Assembly: GCA_050744245.1 (NCBI GenBank) | Contig: JBOGGX010000151.1 | Coordinates: forward strand, 1-9,621 | DNA length: 9,621 nucleotides | Direction of reading: 5' to 3' | Origin: JBOGGX01 sp050744245 | Lineage (GTDB): Bacteria; Actinomycetota; Acidimicrobiia; Acidimicrobiales; JBOGGX01 | Shown: in pieces, positions 1 to 5,963 of the stretch | Numbering within the stretch: position 1 is the first letter of the stretch | How the letters are laid out: every line of letters begins with the position of its first letter | Translations under genes and position numbers: made by a program | The notes under the pieces: model-generated | What the model saw: only the letters and a program-made list of their open reading frames with translations | Told to the model about the DNA's origin: nothing | The model's database searches: none

Positions 1-1469
1 GTCGGGGCCACCAGGCACCCGGCCTGGCGCAGGCGGCGGCGCTGCTCGGCCAGCCCCTGAGGATCGGCCGAGGTGCCGAGCACGTGCGCGATCACCGCCG
101 GGCCGCCGCCCGACGTGATCCGCTCGCACGCCGGCGCCAGCACGCCGGCCGGGTCGTCGTGGGCGCCGAGGCCGAGCACGACGTCGAGCAGGATGGCGGC
201 GACCGATCCGTCGCCCCCGGCCTCGTCGAGCCACGCCAACCTCGCCTCAGGGTCGATCATCGGGTGCGGGCGCCCGCGCGTGTACTCCTCCTCCCCGAGA
301 TCGAGGCAGACGTCGGCGCCGGGCGGGGCGGGCAGGCCCAGTGACGGGTCGAGCGGGGTGTTCGAGTGGACCCGCCGGCCCGTTCTGCCCAGGAGAACCA
401 GCGCCTCGTAGCACAGCGTGCCGCCCGAGAACAGACCCCTTATCGCCGAACGAGACGGGTCGAGCGGCGCCATCGCGGTCTTGACATCGGCCGCCAGGTC
501 GGCCACGACATCGGGCGGGTCGTGGCCGAGCACGCGGAGCGCCTCGGCCGCCCCCGCCTCGAGCGTGGTCACCACGCGATGCCGCGGGTCGACGTCGATG
601 GGCGCCGGCGGTCCGATCAGCGCGGCGACGAGCGGTGTCGTCGTCGCCTCGCCGATCACCGCCCGGGCCACGTCGTCGGCCGGCGGCTTCGACACGAGCA
701 GGATCACGTCGGTGGCGGGATCGGCGTCGAGCGCCCGCACTGCGGCCCGGGCCATGCGCCCGCCGACCCGGTGCGAGAGGTCTCGACCGCCGACGCCGAT
801 CACCTGGGTCACGCCCTGGCCCCACCGGTCGAGCAGGCTCATGACCTCCTGGGCGCCGGTGCCGGCGGCGGCCACCACCCCGACCCGGCCCGGCGCGACC
901 ACATTGGCGAACCCGAGCCCGCAACCACCGAGCACAGCCGTCCCCGCCCCGGGCCCCATCACCAGCCGACCGAGCGCCAGCGCCCGGTCCTTGAGCTCGA
1001 CCTCCTCCTCGACCGCGACGTCGTCGCTGAACAGGAGCACGTGCAGTCCCCGCCCGAGGGCGTGGTGCGCCTCGATCGCGGCGTATGGCCCGGGAACCGA
1101 CACCACCGCGACGTTGGCCTCGGGCAGGCGCGCCCCGGCCTGCTCGATCGTCCGGGCCGGCGCCTCGGCCCCGGCACCGTTCGACGACCGGCGCCGGCAG
1201 GCCGCGAACAGCGCCGCCTCCCCCGCGTCGATGGCCGCCGCCCCGGCCTCGGGGTCGGCCGAGTCGACCGCGAGCACGAGATCGTTGGCCGACACGCGGG
1301 CCAGCGCCGGGTCGTCGATGCCCGCCCGACGGATGTCGTCGACGTTGGCCGGCGTCGCCATGACCACCGTGGCGAACCGCACCGCAGGGTTCTCGCGCAT
1401 GGCCCTCGTCGCCCCGAGCAACAGGACGGAGTCGACGTAGGTGTCGGAATGGACTCGAACGGGACTCAC
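1..1469 (-). CDS. fdrA: FdrA-type protein (succinyl-CoA synthetase alpha-like; oxamate/ureide carbamoyltransferase component), 3' end cut by window edge
   Basis: The reverse strand reads without a stop from a GTG at 1469 to the left edge (489 codons visible; E. coli FdrA is about 555 aa, so the C-terminus is missing). FdrA resembles the alpha subunit of succinyl-CoA synthetase and has been assigned, with its two gene partners (allFGH), to oxamate transcarbamylase, which makes carbamoyl phosphate. Visible features are an N-terminal DTYVDSVLLL segment (residues 9-18), GPGAGTA (172-178), GLGFANVV (184-191), AAGTGAQEV (201-209), GVGGRDLS (225-232), VSKPP (259-263) and FSGGTLCYEAL (347-357). These follow the FdrA order. 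GPGAGTA differs from the GPDCGTA that I recall as common in this family. The start is 7 bases after the carbamate kinase stop and preceded by GAGG, so the two genes are very likely cotranscribed. The partners YlbE/AllG and YlbF/AllH would be expected beyond position 1. The family is confident; the substrate is inferred. Confidence 0.88.
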   Translation of the reverse strand, partial: MSPVRVHSDTYVDSVLLLGATRAMRENPAVRFATVVMATPANVDDIRRAGIDDPALARVSANDLVLAVDSADPEAGAAAIDAGEAALFAACRRRSSNGAGAEAPARTIEQAGARLPEANVAVVSVPGPYAAIEAHHALGRGLHVLLFSDDVAVEEEVELKDRALALGRLVMGPGAGTAVLGGCGLGFANVVAPGRVGVVAAAGTGAQEVMSLLDRWGQGVTQVIGVGGRDLSHRVGGRMARAAVRALDADPATDVILLVSKPPADDVARAVIGEATTTPLVAALIGPPAPIDVDPRHRVVTTLEAGAAEALRVLGHDPPDVVADLAADVKTAMAPLDPSRSAIRGLFSGGTLCYEALVLLGRTGRRVHSNTPLDPSLGLPAPPGADVCLDLGEEEYTRGRPHPMIDPEARLAWLDEAGGDGSVAAILLDVVLGLGAHDDPAGVLAPACERITSGGGPAVIAHVLGTSADPQGLAEQRRRLRQAGCLVAP

Positions 1470-1489
1470 GCCTCGCTCACGCCTCGCTC
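1468..1489. repeat. 11-bp perfect tandem duplication at the arcC/fdrA junction
   Basis: The plus strand reads ACGCCTCGCTC twice, back to back (1468-1478 and 1479-1489). On the coding strand each unit contains GAGG followed by GTGA. The arcC stop TGA (1479-1477) lies in one GTGA and the fdrA start GTG (1469-1467) in the other. With one unit, stop and start would overlap as GTGA; the duplication separates them by 7 bases. That it arose by slippage is inference. Confidence 0.85.
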
Positions 1490-2460
1490 GCCTCGACCGT
1501 CGTGTCCGATCGGACGATGCGGGTTCCGGCCAACCCCTCGAGCGGCGACACCGGGCCCTCCAGGGTGGCCACCACGAGCCTGGGCGTGGTGATCACCGCC
1601 ACCGAGCCGCCGTCGCGCAGGAACCGGATCGAGGCGTCGACCTTGGGCCCCATGCTGCCCGCCGCGAACTGGCCGCGGGCCAGGTGGCGTTCGGCCTCGT
1701 CGACGGTCAGCACATGCTCCGGACGCTGGCTGGGCGTGCCGAAGTCGAGCTGGACGTTGGGCACGCCGGTCACCAGCACGAGCGCCTCGGCCGCGATCGC
1801 GGTGGCCAGGCGCTGGGCCGCATAGTCCTTGTCGACCACGGCGTCGACTCCCTCGTAGCCCCGGTCGGTCATGGCGACGGGCACGCCGCCCCCGCCGCAC
1901 GCGATGACGAGGTAGCCGGCGCCGGTCAACGCCTCGATGGCGGGAGCCTCGACGACGGCCAGGGGTTCCGGCGACGGCACGACCCGGCGCAGACCCCGCC
2001 CGGCGTCGTCGGCGACGGTCCAGCCGTTCGTGGAGGCGGCGGCGGCGGCCTCGTCCGCTTCCATGAATGGACCGATCGGCTTCGACGGTGCGGCGAACGC
2101 CGGGTCGTCGGGCTGGACGACCACGTGGGTCGTGACACTCACGACGCCCACGATCTCACCGCCGAGCTGATCGAGCAGCGCCAGCGTGAGCAGGCTGCCG
2201 ATCTGGCCCTGCGTCATGGCGACCAGCGAGAACAGCGGCTGGGCCGGAACGACCGTGGCGCCGGCGCGCTGCTGGATGGCGAGCTGGCCGACGTGGGGCC
2301 CGTTGCCGTGGGCGATGACCACCCGCCAGTCGCCGCGCCACAGCGCGGCCACGCCCCGAGCCATCTCCCGGGCGTTGGCGAGCTGCTCTTCGTAGGTTCC
2401 AGGCTGGCCCTGACGGGTGAGGGCGTTCCCGCCGAGGGCAACGACGGCCGTGCGTGCCAT
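1477..2460 (-). CDS. arcC: Carbamate kinase
   Basis: A 327-aa amino-acid-kinase-family protein, slightly longer than the usual 310 aa. It transfers phosphate from carbamoyl phosphate to ADP in the cytoplasm, giving ATP and carbamate, which decays to ammonia and CO2. Family motifs appear in order: GGNAL (10-14), HGNGPHVG (51-58), MTQGQIG (82-88), KPIGPF with K127, GRGLRRVVPSP (154-164), GGGGVPV (189-195), VDKD with K211, and GSMGPK with K273. The three lysines fit the conserved phosphate-binding lysines of the family. The ATG at 2460 has a GGAG nine bases upstream. It is followed directly by fdrA, so this is more likely the allK-type kinase of an oxamate/allantoin pathway than the arginine deiminase enzyme; no arcA or arcB is visible. 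It shares a 107-base upstream region with the divergent gene at 2568. Confidence 0.96.
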   Translation of the reverse strand: MARTAVVALGGNALTRQGQPGTYEEQLANAREMARGVAALWRGDWRVVIAHGNGPHVGQLAIQQRAGATVVPAQPLFSLVAMTQGQIGSLLTLALLDQLGGEIVGVVSVTTHVVVQPDDPAFAAPSKPIGPFMEADEAAAAASTNGWTVADDAGRGLRRVVPSPEPLAVVEAPAIEALTGAGYLVIACGGGGVPVAMTDRGYEGVDAVVDKDYAAQRLATAIAAEALVLVTGVPNVQLDFGTPSQRPEHVLTVDEAERHLARGQFAAGSMGPKVDASIRFLRDGGSVAVITTPRLVVATLEGPVSPLEGLAGTRIVRSDTTVEASEA

Positions 2461-2567
2461 GGTCAGTCACTCCGGGTCGGCCGGTGGGTCCCGTCCACCG
2501 CTCGACGCCCTTTCGGATAGTAGAGGCTCTGTCTAGGATCGTAAAGATCGCGTGGGAGGAGTGGTCC
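2461..2567. promoter_or_regulatory. Divergent promoter region between arcC and the 215-aa gene
   Basis: This 107-base spacer serves two genes transcribed away from each other. Toward the plus strand, TAGGAT (2534-2539) is a fair -10 box, with a start expected near 2546 and a strong GGGAGGAG ribosome site (2554-2561) six bases before the ATG. Toward the minus strand, TACTAT (complement of 2518-2523) fits a TANNNT -10 for arcC, with GGAG ahead of its ATG. An imperfect dyad lies at 2518-2535, built around AGAG-G-CTCT (2522-2530) and flanked by TAG and CTA. It overlaps both proposed promoter elements, so a shared regulator could act here. All promoter calls are pattern-based. Confidence 0.45.
2508..2524 (+). 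promoter_or_regulatory. Copy 1 of 17-nt element CCCTnTCGGATAGTAGA
   Basis: CCCTTTCGGATAGTAGA lies 43 bases before the ATG of the 215-aa gene. The same string with one mismatch (T to G at position 5) occurs at 3224-3240 before the radical SAM gene. A 16/17 match in front of two adjacent genes, AT-rich at its core against a very GC-rich background, suggests a shared operator or promoter element. No regulator gene is visible in the window. Confidence 0.5.
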
Positions 2568-3215
2568 ATGAGCGAGCCGGGATCCGCGCCCGGTCGACAC
2601 TCGGCCGTGGTCGCCGGCTGGTCCCGGGCCGAGGCCGCGCTGAGCGGGACCCTCCACTACGACCCGGCCGGCTACCAGGCCGCCATCGCGGCGATGGCCG
2701 ACGTCCTCGACCACCTCCGCTCGACGTGGACCGATCCCGAGCGACTGGCCGAGGCGGAACACGATGACGCCGTCCTGGCGATCGCCCGGGCCCGTCCCAC
2801 CGGGGCCGTCGACCCGGCCACGACCGTCGCCGCCGCCCTCGCCGTCCGCCACCGGGAGCTGGTCTACCAGGCCCAGCTCGCCCGGCGCCGGAGCGCGATG
2901 AGCCGGGCCGTGGCCGCGGGCCGCGACTGGGTCGAGCTGGTCGACGACGCGGCCCTCGGCACCCGCCAGGAGCTCCACGTTCATCTGGCCACCGGGCTCG
3001 GCGTCATCTCGTCGGCCCAGTTCGACCTCGACACCGGCACGCCGGTGTTCGTCGCCCGGACCGTCCGGGTCGACCCGGCCACCGGCGCGGTCGTCGGCCC
3101 GGCGGACGAGGTCGGCGGCGAGCGGCTGGCCGACCATCGCGGCGATCTCGATCGCAACATCGCCGAGCTGGTGGCCGCCATCGAAGCGGTTGACAGCGAT
3201 GAGCGGGTCGAATGA
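2568..3215 (+). CDS. Unrecognised 215-aa protein next to the radical SAM gene
   Basis: I do not recognise this family. The ATG at 2568 has an excellent GGAGGAG ribosome site six bases upstream, which fixes the start. Codon use matches the neighbouring real genes. There is no signal peptide or membrane segment, so it is probably cytoplasmic. Residues 10 to about 130 are rich in Ala, Arg and Leu and look mostly helical, with alternating acidic and basic patches. Residues 140-190 look like beta strands (LHVHLATGLGVISSAQFDLDTGTP region). The C-terminus returns to a helix. There are no cysteines and no obvious catalytic motif. It is followed after 49 bases by the radical SAM gene, and both carry the same upstream 17-nt element, so co-regulation is likely. 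It does not obviously match the small MSMEG_0570 or MSMEG_0572 proteins of Nit1C clusters. It could be a divergent partner of the radical SAM/GNAT pair. Confidence 0.72.
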   Translation: MSEPGSAPGRHSAVVAGWSRAEAALSGTLHYDPAGYQAAIAAMADVLDHLRSTWTDPERLAEAEHDDAVLAIARARPTGAVDPATTVAAALAVRHRELVYQAQLARRRSAMSRAVAAGRDWVELVDDAALGTRQELHVHLATGLGVISSAQFDLDTGTPVFVARTVRVDPATGAVVGPADEVGGERLADHRGDLDRNIAELVAAIEAVDSDERVE

Positions 3216-3223
3216 GAGATGTA

Positions 3224-3240
3224 CCCTGTCGGATAGTAGA
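3224..3240 (+). promoter_or_regulatory. Copy 2 of 17-nt element CCCTnTCGGATAGTAGA
   Basis: CCCTGTCGGATAGTAGA lies in the 49-base gap between the 215-aa gene and the radical SAM gene, 25 bases before the GTG start at 3265. It matches the element at 2508-2524 in 16 of 17 positions. It starts nine bases after the upstream stop codon, so it is not constrained by coding. Its presence in the gap suggests the radical SAM gene has its own regulated start in addition to read-through. Confidence 0.5.
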
Positions 3241-3264
3241 CGGCCGGTCGATCGAAGGGACCCG

Positions 3265-4431
3265 GTGGACCGCATGCACGACCCGATCGACGAGCCCGTC
3301 AACGATCTCGCTCGGCTCGTCTTCCGGCTGCAGAGCGAGGGGTTGCGCGTCGGGGGCGCCACCGAACGCCGGGTCGGCGGCGCCGGGCCGTCCGACGTCG
3401 GGATGCTGTGGGTCGACGACATCCCGCTCACGCTCGGCGCGCCGTCGCCCGATGCCGAGCGCCCCCTCGAGCTCCGACCGGACGACGACGGGCTGGCCAT
3501 CTTCGACGGTGAACAGCGGCTGGCCTCGGCCCGCACCGAGGCCCGGCCCAGGTTCTACGACCTGACCACAGATGACGGCATTCCATATTGGAAGATCGCG
3601 CTGCTCCACCTCGACTCCTTGGCCAGCACCGTCCTGCAGACCTGCGCCTACTGGGGCAACGACGACCAGTGCACGTTCTGCGGCATCGGCGTCTCCCTCG
3701 ACGCCGGCCGCACCATCGCCAGGAAGCAACCGGAGCAGCTGGCCGAGGTGGCCGTGGCCGCGCGAGACCTCGACGGCGCGGTCGACGCCACCCTCACGAC
3801 CGGGAGCACCCGGGGGCCCGACAAGGGTGCGCTCTACGTGGGCCGCTGTGCCGAGGCGGTCAAGGAGGCATCGGGCCTGCCGGTCGAGGTGCAGTTCGAG
3901 CCGCCCGCCGACCTCGACGTCATCGACCGCGTCCACGACATGGGGGCCGACACGGTCGGCATCCACGTCGAGTCGTTCGACCCCGACGCGCTCGCCCGGG
4001 TGGCGCCGGCCAAGGCCCGCACCGGCATCGACGGCTACTTCCGGGCGTGGGAACGGGCCGTGGCCAGCTTCGGCGCCGGCCAGGTCACCACCTACGTCAT
4101 CCTCGGCATGGGCGAGGACCCAGACCTCACCGTCGCGGGCTGCAAACGCGCCGTCGACATCGGCGTCTATCCGTTCATCGTGCCGCTCCGGCCCGTCCAG
4201 GGAAGCCTGATGGCCAACTGGTCGCCCCCGAGCGCCGACTACGTGGCCGGCATCGTGGGCCAGGTCACGCCCTACGTGCACGCCGGCGGCATGAGCTCAG
4301 GCACCGCGCTGGCCGGCTGCAGCCGTTGCCACGCCTGTTCGCCGATGACCGCGGTCGAGCAGCGACTGAAGATCGGAAGGAAGCCGACCGGTGCCGACCG
4401 AGCTCCGATCGCCGTTCTTGGCCCCCGCTGA
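3265..4431 (+). CDS. MSMEG_0568-family radical SAM protein (NitD-like)
   Basis: A 388-aa cytoplasmic radical SAM protein of the MSMEG_0568 group, found in nitrilase (Nit1C)/nitrogen-starvation clusters; its reaction is not known to me. The SAM-cluster cysteines lie in CAYWGNDDQCTFCGIG as C127-x8-C136-x2-C139, not the standard Cx3Cx2C; this wide spacing is how I remember the group. Glycine-rich strands follow: TTGSTRGPDKG, VQFEPP, GIHVESFD and YVILGMGED, consistent with a partial TIM barrel of the biotin-synthase/lipoyl-synthase type. A second motif, GCSRCHACSP (C352, C355, C358), near the C-terminus could hold another metal site. GAAGGG (3254-3259) lies five bases before GTG 3265; an ATG three codons later (3274) is the alternative start. 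The stop overlaps the GNAT gene by 41 bases, so the two are translationally linked. Confidence 0.93.
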   Translation: MDRMHDPIDEPVNDLARLVFRLQSEGLRVGGATERRVGGAGPSDVGMLWVDDIPLTLGAPSPDAERPLELRPDDDGLAIFDGEQRLASARTEARPRFYDLTTDDGIPYWKIALLHLDSLASTVLQTCAYWGNDDQCTFCGIGVSLDAGRTIARKQPEQLAEVAVAARDLDGAVDATLTTGSTRGPDKGALYVGRCAEAVKEASGLPVEVQFEPPADLDVIDRVHDMGADTVGIHVESFDPDALARVAPAKARTGIDGYFRAWERAVASFGAGQVTTYVILGMGEDPDLTVAGCKRAVDIGVYPFIVPLRPVQGSLMANWSPPSADYVAGIVGQVTPYVHAGGMSSGTALAGCSRCHACSPMTAVEQRLKIGRKPTGADRAPIAVLGPR

Positions 4432-4957
4432 CGATCTCGCCCCGACCGACGCCCGGCCGTTGTCCTGCCGGATCGCCGCCGACCCGTTGGAGGTGGAGCT
4501 CCACCACCGGATCCGACGCGAGATCTTCGTCGCCGAACAGGCCATCTTCGCCGGCGACGACCGCGATGCCCGCGACGACGACCCAGAGGTGCTCAAGGTG
4601 CTGGGGTTGTGCGGTCCGACCGCGGCCGGGGCCGTCCGCCTCTACCGCATCGACGCCGCCGCCGACACCTGGATGGGCGACCGGCTGGCCGTGCTGCGCC
4701 GCTTCCGCCGCCACGGCCTGGGGGCTCCACTCGTGCGCTTCGCCGTCCGCACGGCGGGCCAACGGGGTGGGCGGGTGATGCTGGCCCATATCCAACCGGC
4801 CAACGTCCGCTGGTTCGAGAGGCTCGGGTGGGAGCGTTCGGGCGATCCGGAGATCTATGTCGGGCTCCCGCATCAGCCGATGCAGATCGCGCTCGACGCC
4901 GCGGCGCCGTCGGGCGTCACGAGCCGGTCGTCGGAGCGGGCGAGCGCAGACCGGTGA
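4391..4957 (+). CDS. GNAT N-acetyltransferase, MSMEG_0567/Sll0786 family (NitE-like)
   Basis: A 188-aa GNAT-fold protein expected to transfer an acyl group from acyl-CoA; the acceptor is unknown. Visible are RREIFVAEQAIF (42-53), the beta-strand GAVRLYRID (80-88), the acetyl-CoA-binding motif R106-x2-G109-x-G111 after RLAVLRRF, and a C-terminal segment with NVRWFERLGW and a LPHQPM signature, all in the order of the Sll0786/MSMEG_0567 group. The GTG at 4391 has AAGGAAG seven bases upstream. The gene starts 41 bases inside the radical SAM gene, indicating one transcript. Its end overlaps the opposite-strand AIR-synthase-like gene by 41 bases. Pairing with the radical SAM and AIR-synthase-like genes is the usual Nit1C context, but no nitrilase is seen. 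Confidence 0.9.
   Translation: MPTELRSPFLAPADDLAPTDARPLSCRIAADPLEVELHHRIRREIFVAEQAIFAGDDRDARDDDPEVLKVLGLCGPTAAGAVRLYRIDAAADTWMGDRLAVLRRFRRHGLGAPLVRFAVRTAGQRGGRVMLAHIQPANVRWFERLGWERSGDPEIYVGLPHQPMQIALDAAAPSGVTSRSSERASADR
4917..4957. other. Convergent 41-base coding overlap of GNAT and AIR-synthase-like genes
   Basis: The plus-strand GNAT gene ends at 4957 and the minus-strand AIR-synthase-like gene ends at 4917, so 41 bases encode both C-termini on opposite strands. I see no hairpin plus T-run around it, so transcripts from both sides probably run into each other and could be antisense to one another. Confidence 0.8.
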
Positions 4958-5924
4958 CGTCTTCTCGACCGAGATCGATCACGGTCCGGCGCTCGCCGTC
5001 GCGCGCGAGCTCGATGCGGCCCGTGGCGTCGAGCTCGCCCAACGACGCATAGCTCAGCCCTCGACCCTCGGCCGCGTCGCAGCACCGCGGCTCGAGCTCG
5101 GCCGTCGTGCACACGAGGAAGGCGAAGCAGGGGAAGGCGACCAGCCACTGCGCCAGGTCGACGCCTTCCGGACACGGCACCGCCGACTCGGCGATGGCCA
5201 CGCCACACCCAGAGGGCTCGAGCAGCATCGCCAGCGAGCCGAACATCCCGGCCATGCTGACGTCCTTGGCCGCCACGCACGTGCCGGCGCCGGCCAGCTC
5301 CGCCAGCAGCCGGACGTCGCCGCCCAGCCGTTCGCCCCGCTCGACGAACGAACGGAAGAACGGGAAGTCGGTGCGCATCTCACCGTCGAGACAGACGAGC
5401 AGCCCCAGCCGCTGCCCGGGCGCGGCCGCGGTCGAGCTCAGCGGGACCGGACACCGTCCGACGGCGAAGGCGGCGACCGACAGGGGCTGGGCGGCGATGG
5501 TCAGGTGACCACCGACGATCGGCACCTGGTAGAGCTGCGAGGCGTAGCGCATGCCTTCGAGCGCGCCCCGGCAGGCCGATTCCTCGCCGACGATCGTGTC
5601 GACGACGGCGAGAGGGACACCACCCATGGCGGCCACGTCGTTGACGTTGGTGAGCACGGCGGCCACACCCGCCCCATACGGATCGGTCGCCGCGAACGGC
5701 GGGTACATGGCCTCTCCGCACACGACCAGGCGCCCGTCGCCGTCGTCGACGACCGCGCCGTCGTCGCCGGGACCGGCGATCCAGTCGGTGGCGCCGAACA
5801 CCTCCCGGACCATGGCGATGGGCCGTTTCGACCGCAGTCCGGCGTGGTCGCGCAGCCGCGAAACCAGCTCGTCGAGCGTCAGATCGGCCATGGTGCGTGC
5901 GATGTCACGTGGGCTTCCCCGCAT
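4917..5924 (-). CDS. AIR synthase-like protein, Sll0787 family (NitF-like)
   Basis: A PurM/HypE/SelD-type ATP-dependent enzyme, 335 aa from the ATG at 5924 or 324 aa from the ATG at 5891. Numbered from 5891, the markers are GPGDDGAVV (40-48, the phosphate/metal-binding aspartates), NVNDVAAMGGVP (82-93) and VPIVGGHLT; the C-terminal half carries AAKDVSMAGMFGSLAMLL, as expected for this fold. The family likely activates a carbonyl or amide oxygen with ATP; the substrate is unknown. The 5924 start has GGGGGTGA upstream, but 5891 gives the N-terminus usual for the family (MADLTLDELVSRLR), so the start is uncertain. Unlike many Nit1C clusters, the gene faces its presumed partners, and its 3' end overlaps the GNAT gene. 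It is divergent from comA. Confidence 0.92.
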   Translation of the reverse strand: MRGSPRDIARTMADLTLDELVSRLRDHAGLRSKRPIAMVREVFGATDWIAGPGDDGAVVDDGDGRLVVCGEAMYPPFAATDPYGAGVAAVLTNVNDVAAMGGVPLAVVDTIVGEESACRGALEGMRYASQLYQVPIVGGHLTIAAQPLSVAAFAVGRCPVPLSSTAAAPGQRLGLLVCLDGEMRTDFPFFRSFVERGERLGGDVRLLAELAGAGTCVAAKDVSMAGMFGSLAMLLEPSGCGVAIAESAVPCPEGVDLAQWLVAFPCFAFLVCTTAELEPRCCDAAEGRGLSYASLGELDATGRIELARDGERRTVIDLGREDVTGLRSPAPTTGS

Positions 5925-5963
5925 TGCACAATAGTCACCCCCGCATTTACCATAGGAAACGTG
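5924..5963. promoter_or_regulatory. Compact divergent promoter, AIR-synthase-like gene / comA
   Basis: Toward comA, TTGCAC (5924-5929) and TACCAT (5948-5953) are 18 bases apart. The -10 box ends seven bases before the GTG at 5961, so the transcript would begin at or next to the start codon (leaderless). No usable ribosome site lies ahead of that GTG; AGGAAA sits only one base away. Toward the other strand, TATGGT (complement of 5949-5954) overlaps the same box, then GGGGGTGA precedes the ATG at 5924. The near-symmetric TACCATA could act as a two-way -10 element. This AT-richer island stands out in the GC-rich window. Confidence 0.5.

Noticed and set aside
366..1592. 408-aa plus-strand open frame
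   Set aside because: Arg/Gly/Pro-rich composition typical of a GC-rich shadow; the opposite strand holds fdrA with clear family motifs.
1477..2460. Arginine deiminase pathway (arcABC)
   Set aside because: No arginine deiminase or ornithine carbamoyltransferase is nearby; the partner is fdrA.
3190..3195. Perfect TTGACA as a -35 box for the radical SAM gene
   Set aside because: It lies inside the preceding coding region and no -10 box occurs 16-19 bases downstream; TACCCT at 3222 is 26 bases away.
2463..3536. 357-aa minus-strand open frame crossing the 215-aa gene
   Set aside because: It spans a non-coding gap and two plus-strand genes; Ser/Arg/Gly-rich without motifs, while the plus-strand gene has a strong ribosome site.
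3004..4281. 425-aa minus-strand open frame
   Set aside because: Antisense to the radical SAM gene, with no recognisable domain and shadow-like composition.
4857..5960. N-terminal extension of the comA frame
   Set aside because: The upstream part is antisense to the AIR-synthase-like gene and shadow-like; ComA similarity begins just after 5961.
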